The notes below the pieces were generated by a model. The model had not been told where the DNA came from. It saw nothing but the letters and a program-made list of their open reading frames with translations, and made no database searches. A stretch of DNA of 64,000 nt from Rhodococcus sp. 14-2470-1b. GTDB taxonomy: Bacteria > Actinomycetota > Actinomycetes > Mycobacteriales > Mycobacteriaceae. The stretch is from the NCBI RefSeq assembly GCF_002259415.1, contig NZ_NPFY01000006.1, positions 124,001 through 188,000 of the forward strand, in the 5' to 3' direction. This document shows, piece by piece, positions 53,889 to 63,014 of this stretch (its first letter is position 1; every line of letters starts with the position of its first letter). Made by a program: the position numbers and the translations under genes.

Positions 53889-53998
53889 CGGAATCCCGCC
53901 GAAACCACCCAGCAGTACGCAACCAGGTCAGCCGCCCACCGACTGACTTCAGTGCACAGTTTCCGCGACTTTTCACGGAATCCCGCCGAAACAACCCA
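53889..53998 (+). repeat. Two 23-bp direct repeats, 87 bp apart
   Basis: CGGAATCCCGCCGAAACCACCCA at 53889-53911 and the same with one change (C to A) at 53976-53998. They flank further partly matching sequence (CAGTGCACAGT, ACTGTGCAGT). They stand in the 295-bp gap between the divergent DUF559 and acyl-CoA synthetase genes. They may be operators for the latter or the footprint of a local duplication. Confidence 0.8.
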
Positions 53999-54074
53999 AG
54001 ACTGTGCAGTCAGATCAGTAGCAATCCCCACGAACGCAACTCCTCTGCAACCGGGACCACACTAGGCTCGGGCC

Positions 54075-55922
54075 ATGAGCGGCGAGTATCGAGAAGCATT
54101 CGACAGGGCCAGGTCCGATCGTGAGGGTTTCTGGCTGGAAGCAGCCGAGGGGATCGATTGGGTCAGTGCTCCGACGACGGCGTTCGATGGCCGCTGGTTC
54201 CCGGACGGCGTGCTCAACACGTGTGTCAATGCGCTCGACCGGCATGTGGATGCGGGCGACGGGGACCGTACGGCGCTGATCTACGACTCGGCGATGATCG
54301 GTACGCAGCGCCGGTACACCTATGCCCAGCTGCTGAACGAGGTGGCGCAGTTCGCGGGAGTGCTGGTACGCAACGGTGTGGGGAAGGGTGACCGCGTCAT
54401 TCTGTATCTGCCCATGATTCCCGAGGCAGCCGTGGCGATGCTGGCGTGTGCGCGGATCGGTGCGGTGCATTCGGTGGTGTTCGGCGGATTCGCGGCGAAG
54501 GAGCTCGCGGCGCGGATCGACGACGCCGAACCTGTGCTGTTGGTGACGGCGAGTGGCGGTTTCGAGCCGGGACGGGTCGTGGAGTACCTCCCGATCGTCG
54601 AGAAGGCGTTGGCCCTGTCCTCGTCGCCGACGGTGATCGTCAAGAGCCGCGACGGGATTCCGAGCGATCACGGATGGTTGGACTGGGATGCCGAGATGAC
54701 CGAAGCATCACCGGCACAACCAGTTCCGGTGAAAGCTACGGATCCGCTCTACATCCTCTACACATCAGGAACCACCGGAAAACCCAAAGGCGTCGTACGC
54801 GACAACGGTGGCCATGCCGTCGCACTGAGATGGTCGATGCACAACATCTACGATGTCGGCCCGGGTCAGGTCATGTGGACGGCGTCCGACGTCGGCTGGG
54901 TGGTCGGGCATTCCTACATCGTCTACGGCCCACTGCTGGCGGGTGCGACAACGGTTCTCTACGAAGGCAAACCCGTCGGCACTCCCGACGCCGGGGCCTT
55001 CTGGCGGGTCATCGAAAGTCACGGTGTGCGAGCGTTGTTCACCGCCCCGACGGCGTTGCGTGCCATCCGCAAGGTGGATCCGCACGCCGAGGAGCTGGAG
55101 AAGTACGACGTCAGCAGCCTGGAGACACTGTTCGTCGCGGGCGAGCGACTGGATCCCGATACCTACGAGTGGATCAGCCGAACCCTGGACCGACCCGTCG
55201 TCGACCACTGGTGGCAGACGGAGACCGGCTGGGCGATCGCCGCGAATCTCCGCGGGCTCGAGCCACTTCCGATCAAGTCCGGTTCACCGACCGTCGCGGT
55301 TCCGGGTTTCGAGGTGATGATCGTGGACGCCGCAGGCACCGAGGTCGACGCCGGTACCGAGGGCAATATCGTCGTCAAGCTCCCGCTGCCTCCCGGCACC
55401 CTGGTGGGATTGTGGAACGACGAGAACCGCTTCCAGCGTTCGTACCTCGACACGTTCCCGGGCTACTACCTGACCGGCGATTCCGGATACATCGACGCCG
55501 ACGGGTACGTGTACGTCCTCGGTCGCAGTGACGACGTCATCAACGTCGCAGGTCATCGACTGTCGACGGGATCGATGGAGGCTGTCGTCGCGAGCCACCC
55601 CGCGGTGGCCGAATGCGCGGTGATCGGAATTCACGACGACCTCAAAGGGCAGCGGCCCAGTGGGTACGTGGTGCTCAAGGCGGGCGAAACCATCGAGGAG
55701 GACCGATTGCGCACGGAACTGGTCGCGATGGTGCGTGACCAGATCGGCGCACTCGCGACGTTCCGGGACGTGACGATCGTCGGTGCGCTTCCCAAGACCA
55801 GGTCCGGGAAGATTCTGCGCAAGACCATGCGGCAGATCGTCGCAGGTGAGGAGTACGGGGTGCCGTCGACCATCGAGGATCCAGCCGTTCTGGATGCGCT
55901 GGAAAAGCTACTCCGTCGGTGA
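54075..55922 (+). CDS. Acyl-CoA synthetase (propionate/acetate-CoA ligase, PrpE-like)
   Basis: The 615-residue enzyme would convert a short carboxylate to its CoA ester via an acyl-adenylate. Core motifs are YILYTSGTTGKPKGVV (about 230-245; P-loop), WWQTETGW (about 377), YLTGDSGYIDADGYVYVLGRSDD and the catalytic lysine in PKTRSGKILRK (about 575). The length (615) and the EYREAFDRARSDREGFWLEAAE start favour PrpE (propionyl-CoA) over classical Acs. The substrate could be imported by the acetate-type symporters of this window. The stop lies in palindromic element C. Confidence 0.88.
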   Translation: MSGEYREAFDRARSDREGFWLEAAEGIDWVSAPTTAFDGRWFPDGVLNTCVNALDRHVDAGDGDRTALIYDSAMIGTQRRYTYAQLLNEVAQFAGVLVRNGVGKGDRVILYLPMIPEAAVAMLACARIGAVHSVVFGGFAAKELAARIDDAEPVLLVTASGGFEPGRVVEYLPIVEKALALSSSPTVIVKSRDGIPSDHGWLDWDAEMTEASPAQPVPVKATDPLYILYTSGTTGKPKGVVRDNGGHAVALRWSMHNIYDVGPGQVMWTASDVGWVVGHSYIVYGPLLAGATTVLYEGKPVGTPDAGAFWRVIESHGVRALFTAPTALRAIRKVDPHAEELEKYDVSSLETLFVAGERLDPDTYEWISRTLDRPVVDHWWQTETGWAIAANLRGLEPLPIKSGSPTVAVPGFEVMIVDAAGTEVDAGTEGNIVVKLPLPPGTLVGLWNDENRFQRSYLDTFPGYYLTGDSGYIDADGYVYVLGRSDDVINVAGHRLSTGSMEAVVASHPAVAECAVIGIHDDLKGQRPSGYVVLKAGETIEEDRLRTELVAMVRDQIGALATFRDVTIVGALPKTRSGKILRKTMRQIVAGEEYGVPSTIEDPAVLDALEKLLRR

Positions 55923-55958
55923 GTGGGAATGTAGGCCCTGGCCTACATTCCCACTCAC
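55919..55958. repeat. Palindromic intergenic element C
   Basis: A perfect 19-bp inverted repeat (GTGAGTGGGAATGTAGGCC at 55919-55937, complement at 55940-55958) with a 2-nt centre. The left arm carries the TGA stop of the acyl-CoA synthetase (55920-55922). The arms match those of elements A (28274) and B (44419) with one or two changes. It probably ends transcription of the synthetase gene before the EamA gene at 56033. Confidence 0.88.
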
Positions 55959-56032
55959 ATAGGGCAGGAAAACGAGCAAGGTTGTCCGAAACCCGCGCGC
56001 CGGGGGCAGTCCGCTCGTCGTAATCTCATGCC

Positions 56033-56935
56033 ATGACCGATGTCGCGGTGACGAAGAAGACGGACTGGCTTGCGCTCGGAGCGGTGACGGTCACCGTTGT
56101 GTCCTGGGCGTCGGCGTTCGTCGCGATTCGAGGAGTCGGAACGTCCTTCGGGGCGGGTTCCTTGGCGCTCGGCCGGCTTCTCATCGGCACGGCCGCACTC
56201 GGCGTGATCCTTCTCGCGAAACGGACGTGGGTCAGACCTACCCGAACTCAGTGGATTCAGATCATCTGCGTCGGTGTGTTCTGGTTCGCGATCTACAACG
56301 TCGCCCTCAACGCGGCCGAACAGCGCGTCGACGCAGGTACCACGTCGATGATCATTCAGATCGGCCCGATTCTCGTGGCTCTGTTCGCCGGACTCCTCCT
56401 CGGCGAGGGGTTTCCGCGGTGGCTCGTGATCGGCGCGGCCATCGCGTTCTCCGGCGCCGTGCTCGTGGGTGTCGTCACCGCCGTGACCACCACCGACACC
56501 GTCAGAACCGACGCGGATGCCCTCGGCATCGCCCTGTGCCTTGTCTCCGCCGTGACGTACGCCGTCGGTGTTCTGTGCCAGAAACCGGTGCTGCGTAGCG
56601 TGCCCGGCCTTCAGGTCACGTGGATGGCCTGCGCGATCGGCGCTGTGTGCACCCTCCCGTTCACCCCGGCTCTGCTCGACGACCTCGCCGACGCATCCGT
56701 GCAGGCAACAGGCGGCCTCGTCTACCTCGGCCTCGTACCGACGGCACTCGCGTTCTCCACCTGGGCCTACGCGCTGACCCGCATGAATGCAGGCAGGCTC
56801 GGCATCACCACGTACGCCGTCCCGCCCATCACCATCGCGCTGAGTTGGGCCCTGCTGAACGAAGTGCCACACATCCTTGCAGTGCTGGGCGGCGTCGTCT
56901 GCCTCGTCGGCGTCGGGCTCTCTCGCCGACGGTGA
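56033..56935 (+). CDS. EamA/DMT-family transporter
   Basis: The 300-residue protein has ten membrane helices in two EamA repeats of five (RGVGTSFGAGSLALGRLLIG in the first; LVYLGLVPTALAFSTWAYALTR in the second). These drug/metabolite exporters move amino acids, metabolites or dyes. The N-terminus is cytoplasmic. It is a single gene after palindromic element C, ending 3 bp before the convergent photolyase gene. The substrate is not readable. Confidence 0.9.
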   Translation: MTDVAVTKKTDWLALGAVTVTVVSWASAFVAIRGVGTSFGAGSLALGRLLIGTAALGVILLAKRTWVRPTRTQWIQIICVGVFWFAIYNVALNAAEQRVDAGTTSMIIQIGPILVALFAGLLLGEGFPRWLVIGAAIAFSGAVLVGVVTAVTTTDTVRTDADALGIALCLVSAVTYAVGVLCQKPVLRSVPGLQVTWMACAIGAVCTLPFTPALLDDLADASVQATGGLVYLGLVPTALAFSTWAYALTRMNAGRLGITTYAVPPITIALSWALLNEVPHILAVLGGVVCLVGVGLSRRR

Positions 56936-56938
56936 GCG

Positions 56939-58282
56939 TCACAGTGCCTTGAACCGGGCAATCGCGACCTCTCGCTCGTGTTTGTGGTCGACGATGGCGT
57001 CGGGGTAATCCTTGGGGCGTCCGAACTTCAACGTGTGCACGGCTTTCCCTTCTTCCCCGCGCAGTTCGGGAACCCAGCGGCGTACGTAATCGCCGGTGGG
57101 GTCGAACTTCTCGCCCTGGGTGATCGGGTTGAACACGCGGAAGTACGGGGACGCATCGGTTCCCGTGCCTGCCGTCCACTGCCATCCGTGTTGATTGCTG
57201 GCCAGATCGCCGTCGACCAATCGGTCCAAGAAGTATCGCGCTCCCCACCACCACGGCAGATGCAAATCCTTCACGAGGAACGACGCCACGATCATGCGGA
57301 CTCGGTTGTGCATCCAGTTCTCGGTATTCAGCTGTCGCATACCGGCGTCGACGATGGGGAAGCCGGTCTTGCCGTCCTTCCACGCGTCGAACAACTCGTG
57401 TGCATGTTTGCTGGTGTCCAGCTCGATCTTGTCGAACTTCTTGTCGTAGTTCTCCCGGGCACTGTCCGGGCGCTGAAACAGTATGTCCGCGTAGAAGTCT
57501 CGCCACGCGATCTGGCGTCGGTACGACGCGGACCCCTCGCTGCGCAGTTTCCCCAGGTCCGCCAGCATCGTCCGCGGATGGATGGTGCCGTACTTCAGAT
57601 GCACCGACATCCGAGACGTCGAGTCCAGGTCCGGCCGGTTGCGCTCGTCGTCGTAGTCCGAGACACGCTCCAGAAACTCGGCCCAGGCGCCCGACGCAGC
57701 CTTCTCCCCCGCAGGCGCGTCGGACGCATCCTTTTCGGTGGGAATCTTCACCCGTCGGGGAAGCCCCTTCACATCCGACGGATCGAGCCACGACACGGTT
57801 TTCGCCGACGTGTCCGCCGGGCCCCGCCATCCGTGTTCCATCCATTGCCGGAAGTACGGCGTGAACACCCGGTAGGGCTCGCCGTCGTTCTTCGTGACCC
57901 GGCCGGGGGCGATGGCGTAGGGCGATCCCGTCGACACCAACGACACGTGTTCACCGACGCGCTCGTCTCTGGACCGCCCGTACGGACCGTAATCTGCGCT
58001 GATGTGGACTTCGTCGGCGTCGACGGCCTTCGCGACCTTGGGCACCACGGTTTCCGGATCACCCTTCACGACCAGCAGCCGGCCGTCCAACTGCTCGTCG
58101 AGCGCTTCCAGCGAACGAAAGAGAAAGTCCCGACGCGGCCCGCCCGACGCCTTCAGCAGCACGTCGTCGAGGACGAACAATCCGAGCACAGGCCCGTCGG
58201 AATCGGCCGCAGCCGTCAGCGTCGGAAGATCACCGGTTCGCAGGTCGCGTCGAAACCACACCACAGTCATGCGTGTATTCAT
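56939..58282 (-). CDS. phr: Deoxyribodipyrimidine photolyase
   Basis: The 447-residue enzyme has the cryptochrome/photolyase fold: TVVWFRRDLRTGDLPTL at the start (antenna domain), then FAD-binding residues in MSVHLKYGTIHPR, IAWRDFYADIL and GWQWTAGTGTDASPYFRVFNP (about 360-380). The Trp residues of the electron-transfer chain include QHGWQW and NWMHN. It would repair cyclobutane pyrimidine dimers using light. ATG 58282 or 58270 are both possible. No SOS box precedes it. It diverges from the small gene at 58372. Confidence 0.92.
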   Translation of the reverse strand: MNTRMTVVWFRRDLRTGDLPTLTAAADSDGPVLGLFVLDDVLLKASGGPRRDFLFRSLEALDEQLDGRLLVVKGDPETVVPKVAKAVDADEVHISADYGPYGRSRDERVGEHVSLVSTGSPYAIAPGRVTKNDGEPYRVFTPYFRQWMEHGWRGPADTSAKTVSWLDPSDVKGLPRRVKIPTEKDASDAPAGEKAASGAWAEFLERVSDYDDERNRPDLDSTSRMSVHLKYGTIHPRTMLADLGKLRSEGSASYRRQIAWRDFYADILFQRPDSARENYDKKFDKIELDTSKHAHELFDAWKDGKTGFPIVDAGMRQLNTENWMHNRVRMIVASFLVKDLHLPWWWGARYFLDRLVDGDLASNQHGWQWTAGTGTDASPYFRVFNPITQGEKFDPTGDYVRRWVPELRGEEGKAVHTLKFGRPKDYPDAIVDHKHEREVAIARFKAL

Positions 58283-58371
58283 ACCCGCGGGACTGCTCGA
58301 CAATCCAATTCTCACAGTTCTCCCACATTTGCCTCACCGAGTCCCCAAAGTAGCCTTCTACCTTGGGAAAC

Positions 58372-58584
58372 ATGAGAAACACAGCAACCCCAGTTTTTCC
58401 GGGAGCGGCGTCGCTGATCGACACGACGTGCACGTTCGACGCCTACTACGCCAAGCTCTACGCCAATGCACCCGAACTGGCGTGGACGCTCGACGCCGAC
58501 CGCGAACGCCGCAGTGCGCTCGAGGAGTTCTTCGCCAAATCGCCCGAGGAGCGCAAGATGACCGTCCAGAGCTGGGCGGCATAG
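58372..58584 (+). CDS. Small conserved-type hypothetical protein (70 aa)
   Basis: The 70-residue protein has an N-terminal Thr/Ala segment and a helical rest with CTFDAYYAKLYANAPELAWTLDADRERR and EEFFAKSPEERK. There is one cysteine and no membrane helix. ATG 58372 has GGGA 7 nt upstream. It ends 12 bp before prrA in the same direction and so may share its transcript. I do not recognise the family. Confidence 0.65.
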   Translation: MRNTATPVFPGAASLIDTTCTFDAYYAKLYANAPELAWTLDADRERRSALEEFFAKSPEERKMTVQSWAA

Positions 58585-58596
58585 CACGATAGAGCT

Positions 58597-59298
58597 GTGC
58601 CAGAATCAGCCACCGTACTCGTAGTCGACGACGACGCGGACGTGCTCGCCTCGCTTCAACGCGGACTCCGCCTGTCCGGATTCACCGTCATCACCGCGGT
58701 CGACGGCGCCGAAGCGCTCACCGCGGTCTCCCAGCGATCACCCGACGTGGTGGTCCTGGACATCAACATGCCGGTCCTCGACGGTGCCAGCGTCGTCAAA
58801 GCCCTCCGCGCGATGGGGAACGACGTGCCCATCTGTGTGTTGAGCGCTCGGAGCTCGGTCGACGATCGCATCTCCGGCCTGGAATCCGGCGCCGACGACT
58901 ACCTGACCAAACCTTTCGTCCTGGCCGAGCTGGTCGCTCGGATCCGCGCGATGCTCCGCAGGCGCGCGACGGCACCTGCTCCACCCGAATCCAGCTCCGC
59001 CATCACCGTCGGCGGCCTGAGCGTCGACATCCCCGGCCATCGCGCCCACGTCGGGATGCGAGAACTGGATCTGACCAAACGGGAATTCGAACTGCTCGCA
59101 GTCCTCGCCAGGAATGCAGGCGTCGTCCTGACGCGTGAGCGGCTGCTCGAGCTGGTGTGGGGGTACGACTTCGTGGCCGACACCAACGTCGTCGACGTGT
59201 TCGTCGGTTATCTCCGCCGCAAGATCGAGGTCGACGGTCAATCCCGCGTCCTGCACACCGTGCGCGGTGTCGGCTTCGTGCTGCGGCCGAGCTCGTGA
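58597..59298 (+). CDS. prrA: Response regulator PrrA
   Basis: The 233-residue OmpR-type regulator matches M. tuberculosis PrrA (Rv0903c): [23 protein letters not shown], Asp55 in [50 protein letters not shown] and a winged-helix domain with [52 protein letters not shown], listed here only as matched segments. In mycobacteria PrrAB is essential and linked to respiration and nitrogen or acid stress. The start is GTG. The stop overlaps the prrB start as GTGA. Confidence 0.93.
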   Translation: MPESATVLVVDDDADVLASLQRGLRLSGFTVITAVDGAEALTAVSQRSPDVVVLDINMPVLDGASVVKALRAMGNDVPICVLSARSSVDDRISGLESGADDYLTKPFVLAELVARIRAMLRRRATAPAPPESSSAITVGGLSVDIPGHRAHVGMRELDLTKREFELLAVLARNAGVVLTRERLLELVWGYDFVADTNVVDVFVGYLRRKIEVDGQSRVLHTVRGVGFVLRPSS

Positions 59299-60599
59299 GA
59301 TTCTCTCTTCGCGCCCGAGTGGCGGTCGCGACCGCGCTCGGTGCGACGATCGTCGTCGCGACGCTCGCGACCGTTGCCTCCGTGGTCATCTCGAGAAACA
59401 ACGTGAGCAATCTCGACGACCGGTTGACGACGGCGTCTCAGGTCCTGATTCCGAGTGCGTCGAGCCTCGAATTGTTTCTCGATCAGCTCGGCAGCTCAGG
59501 AGCGTTCGCGGTGACGATCCGAACCGGTGACACCGTCATCGCGTCGACTCCCACGCAACTGCCCCGATTGGACGAGGGCTCGGAGACCGTCGACGTGGGA
59601 GGTGACCGTTTCCGCGTCTACACCTCGGAGGCGGTGTCGGCGACCAACATCATCATCTCCATCGGTGTGCCCGCTGCCGAGGCACAGGAGATCACCGACG
59701 ATCAACAGCGGTGGGTCATCTTCGGCGGATTGGCCGCTATCGCCGCGTCGACGGGCCTGGGCTGGATCTTCGGCGGCCGCGCGGTGAGACCGCTCGTGAC
59801 ACTGACTCGGCAGGTCAGTGCGCAGCCCCCGAGGTCGCCGGACACCTCGACCGGGGTGAAGGAGTCCGACGAGTTGGCAGTGGCCATCGCAGGCATGCTG
59901 GAACGACTCGGCGACGCGCAAGCACGCACCACCGAAGCCCTCGGCACCGCTCGGGATTTCGCGGCGGTGTCCGCGCACGAGCTTCGGACGCCGTTGACGG
60001 CGATGCGGACCGACATCGAAGTGCTGCGCACCCTCGACCTCGAACCGCCGCAACGACTCGAGATCCTCGAGGACCTGCAGCGGACGCAGGGCCGTGTCGA
60101 AGCAACTCTGACGGCTCTCGAGAAGCTCGCGTCGGGTGAGCTGTCCAGTGACAAGGATCGCGTCCCGGTCGACATCGTCGAGATCTGCGACGTGGCGGCT
60201 CAGGACGCGATGCGGCAGAACCCGGGTCTGACGGTCCGCATCGACTCGGCCCCATCGCTCGTCGTCGACGCTCTGCCCGCCGGACTCCGCCTCGCACTGG
60301 ACAACGCGATCATCAACGCCGTTCGCCACGGGTCGGCCACCGACGTCGCGATCACGGTGACCGAGACCGACTCCACGGTGCAGATCGTCCTCGACGACAA
60401 CGGATCCGGAATCCCGCCCGCCGAGCGGGATTCCGTCTTCGAGCGCTTCTACCGTGGGGCGTCGGCGACGAAGGGTGGATCCGGCCTCGGCCTCGCCCTG
60501 GTGGCGCAGCAGGCCGAACTGCACGGTGGCCGAGCTCGTTTCACCGACAGTCCGCTCGGTGGGGCCAGACTGGTACTGGACCTCGCACGCGGACACTAG
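59295..60599 (+). CDS. prrB: Sensor histidine kinase PrrB
   Basis: The 434-residue kinase has two membrane helices (about 8-30 and 140-160) around a periplasmic sensor, a HAMP region, and a dimerisation domain with the phosphoacceptor His228 in [20 protein letters not shown]. The ATPase motifs are [14 protein letters not shown] (N-box), [18 protein letters not shown] and GSGLGLALV. It corresponds to Rv0902c. GTG 59295 overlaps prrA by 4 bp, so both are made together. Its end overlaps the convergent symporter gene by 4 bp. Confidence 0.92.
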   Translation: MRFSLRARVAVATALGATIVVATLATVASVVISRNNVSNLDDRLTTASQVLIPSASSLELFLDQLGSSGAFAVTIRTGDTVIASTPTQLPRLDEGSETVDVGGDRFRVYTSEAVSATNIIISIGVPAAEAQEITDDQQRWVIFGGLAAIAASTGLGWIFGGRAVRPLVTLTRQVSAQPPRSPDTSTGVKESDELAVAIAGMLERLGDAQARTTEALGTARDFAAVSAHELRTPLTAMRTDIEVLRTLDLEPPQRLEILEDLQRTQGRVEATLTALEKLASGELSSDKDRVPVDIVEICDVAAQDAMRQNPGLTVRIDSAPSLVVDALPAGLRLALDNAIINAVRHGSATDVAITVTETDSTVQIVLDDNGSGIPPAERDSVFERFYRGASATKGGSGLGLALVAQQAELHGGRARFTDSPLGGARLVLDLARGH

Positions 60600-61975
60600 C
60601 GTCTTGCCGCACCCGAGGACGCCAGTTCCTTGTCGGCCGGCTCGTCGGGATCCAACAGGTCGTCGACGTCGACGGTCTTCGGGTTGTCCAGCACGTAGGC
60701 GAGGCGTTCCCGATCGAGCTCGCCGGTCCACCTCGCGATGACGAGCGTTCCGAGTCCGTTGCCGGACAGGTTGGTCAGCGCACGGCCCTCGGACATGAAG
60801 CGGTCGATTCCGACGATCAACGCGATACCCGCAACCGGGATCACCGAGTCGAATGCCGTCAACGACGCGGCAAGGGTGACCAGGCCCGCGCCCGACACTC
60901 CTGCAGCGCCGTTCGACGAGATCAGCATGAACACGAGCAGACCGATCTGAGTCCAGATGGGGACGTCGATAGCGAAAGCCTGCGCGATGAAGATCGCGCC
61001 CATGGACATGTAGATGGCGGTGCCGTCGAGGTTGAACGAGTAGCCGGTGGGAATCGTCATGCCCACCACGTGCTTCGGTGTGCCTGCCGCTTCCATCTTC
61101 GCCATCATGCGCGGAAGAACCGTCTCCGACGACGACGTGCCGAGGACGATCAGCAGTTCGTCCTTGATGTACCGCAGGTACTTGAAGATGCTGAACCCGG
61201 CGAGTCTGCAGATGGGGCCGAGGACGAACAGCAGGAACAGGATGCACGTGAGCCAGAACGAACCCATGAACGTTGCGAGAGAACCGAGGATCGCGCTCCC
61301 GTGCTCACCGATCGTGAACGCGATTCCGCCCATCGCACCCAGCGGCGCAACCCACATCACGAGCTTGATGACGCCGAACATGATCTTGGCGAACGTGTCC
61401 AGTGCACTGACAACCGGCGCTGCCCGCGTGCCGAGCATCGTCACCGCAACGGCCACGAGGATCGCCAGCAGCAGCACCTGCAGCAACATTCCGTCGACGA
61501 AGGCACTCGCGAACGAGTCGGGTACCAGATTCAGGATGAACCCGGTCAGTCCCGTTCCGCTCGCTTCACCGGCCGACTCGATGGTGCCCGCGGCCGCCGA
61601 CGAGTCGAAGGAGGCGACGTCGTAGTTCAATCCACGCCCCGGCCCGAGGACGTTGACGACGACGAGGCCGATCGCCAGCGCGAACACGGTGGTGACGTTG
61701 AAGTACATGACGGTCTTGAAGGCGAGACCACCCGCTTTGGCCAGGTTACCCATGCCCGCGATCCCGACGACGATCGTCGCGAAGATCGTCGGCGCGATGA
61801 CCACCTTGACGAGTTTGATGAACAGATCGGCCATCCACTTCATCTCCGACGCCACGCCGGGAGCGGTGAGGCCGATGATGATCCCGACGCTGATTCCGAC
61901 GAGAACCCAGAAGTACAGCTGGTGGTAGAAACGCTTGCGCTTGACGGTGTCACCCGTCTCGGTGGTGGAAGCCAT
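60596..61975 (-). CDS. Dicarboxylate/amino acid:cation symporter (DctA/GltP)
   Basis: The 459-residue protein is a DAACS transporter: helical-hairpin motifs TSSSETVLPRMMAKMEAAGTP (serine-rich tip, about 273-285) and SNGAAGVSGAGLVTLAASL, plus GYSFNLDGTAIYMSMGAIFIAQ with the substrate and Na+ site. It imports C4-dicarboxylates or acidic amino acids with H+ or Na+. An acidic tail (DDLLDPDEPADKE) extends the C-terminus. No DcuSR-like sensor is beside it, although prrAB converges on it. Confidence 0.92.
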   Translation of the reverse strand: MASTTETGDTVKRKRFYHQLYFWVLVGISVGIIIGLTAPGVASEMKWMADLFIKLVKVVIAPTIFATIVVGIAGMGNLAKAGGLAFKTVMYFNVTTVFALAIGLVVVNVLGPGRGLNYDVASFDSSAAAGTIESAGEASGTGLTGFILNLVPDSFASAFVDGMLLQVLLLAILVAVAVTMLGTRAAPVVSALDTFAKIMFGVIKLVMWVAPLGAMGGIAFTIGEHGSAILGSLATFMGSFWLTCILFLLFVLGPICRLAGFSIFKYLRYIKDELLIVLGTSSSETVLPRMMAKMEAAGTPKHVVGMTIPTGYSFNLDGTAIYMSMGAIFIAQAFAIDVPIWTQIGLLVFMLISSNGAAGVSGAGLVTLAASLTAFDSVIPVAGIALIVGIDRFMSEGRALTNLSGNGLGTLVIARWTGELDRERLAYVLDNPKTVDVDDLLDPDEPADKELASSGAARR

Positions 61976-62068
61976 GCCGCCAATGTTCCGCAGTGGCGCC
62001 CGTCACACCAAGAAAGTTGCGTAGATTTGAGGTCGATCTGACATTCACATTTCGGACATAGGAGACGA

Positions 62069-63013
62069 GTGAGCGGAAGGATCGATCGACGGACCCTGCT
62101 CGCCGGGGTGTCGGCCGTGAGTCTCGCAGCCCTGCTGCCTGCGTGTTCCAGTCGGCCGGTTCCCTCCGTCGACAGCATGTTGTTGGCCACCGGACCGGCG
62201 GGGGCGACCTACCGCGAGACGGGGACCGCGCTGGCCGAGCGCTGGAACGACGCCCTCGCACGCGACGTCGTCGACATCGTCGAAACCGACGCGGCCGTCG
62301 ACAACGCGGCACTGCTCACGGCCGGGTCCGTCGACCTGGGTTTCGTGAACGCCGACGTGGCGAAGCCGTACGCCTCGGACTTCTCCGCACTGTTCCGGGT
62401 GTTCGACTCGGTGTTGCACCTCGCGGTCATGGCCGACGGGCCGGTACGAACACTGCAGGATCTTCCGGGCATGCGGGTCGCGATCGGCCTTCCCGGATCG
62501 GGAACGCGCTTCACCGCGCTTCGACTTCTCGACTCGGCCGGGCTGGCCGTCACCCCACTGTCCTACGGCCAGGACGACGCGGCCCGGGCACTGCTCTCCG
62601 GCGAACTGGATGCAGTCTTCTCGTTGACCGCGATGCCGACACCTGCGCTCGACTCGTTGGTGAAAAACGCGTCGGCGTCCGGTCGCGCGGTCGAGTTTCT
62701 CGATCTCGCAGTCGAGACCGAAGCCGTACGATCTGCGTTCCCCGGTGAGTACGTCGGCGTCGTGATCTCACGGACGGTGTATCCGGACATCGCGTCGAGC
62801 CGAACCCTCGCCGTTCCCACGTTCGTGCTGGTGCGCAACGAGTTTCCACGCGACTTGGCCCGTTTCCTGACCGCGAGCACGTTCGAGAACGTCCGGGCGC
62901 TGTCCGTGAACCGCCCGGAAGCAGATCAGATCAACCCCCGAACCGGAGCCGCCACCACACCGATACCACTGCATCCCGGTGCAGCGGACTGGTTTCGCGA
63001 ACACAAGCCGTGA
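62069..63013 (+). CDS. TAXI-family solute-binding lipoprotein, Tat signal
   Basis: The 314-residue protein has a twin-arginine-type lipoprotein signal (RRTLLAGVSAVSLAALLPAC; Cys26 or so). A TAXI-type binding domain follows: LATGPAGATYRETGTALAERWN, ETDAAVDNAALLTAGSVDLGFVNADV and GLPGSGTRFTALRLL. TAXI proteins normally feed TRAP transporters, but no TRAP membrane gene is visible here. AGGAGA lies only 3 nt before GTG 62069. It converges with a sensor kinase gene, 1 bp between stops, so it may present its ligand to that sensor. Confidence 0.85.
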   Translation: MSGRIDRRTLLAGVSAVSLAALLPACSSRPVPSVDSMLLATGPAGATYRETGTALAERWNDALARDVVDIVETDAAVDNAALLTAGSVDLGFVNADVAKPYASDFSALFRVFDSVLHLAVMADGPVRTLQDLPGMRVAIGLPGSGTRFTALRLLDSAGLAVTPLSYGQDDAARALLSGELDAVFSLTAMPTPALDSLVKNASASGRAVEFLDLAVETEAVRSAFPGEYVGVVISRTVYPDIASSRTLAVPTFVLVRNEFPRDLARFLTASTFENVRALSVNRPEADQINPRTGAATTPIPLHPGAADWFREHKP

Positions 63014-63014
63014 G

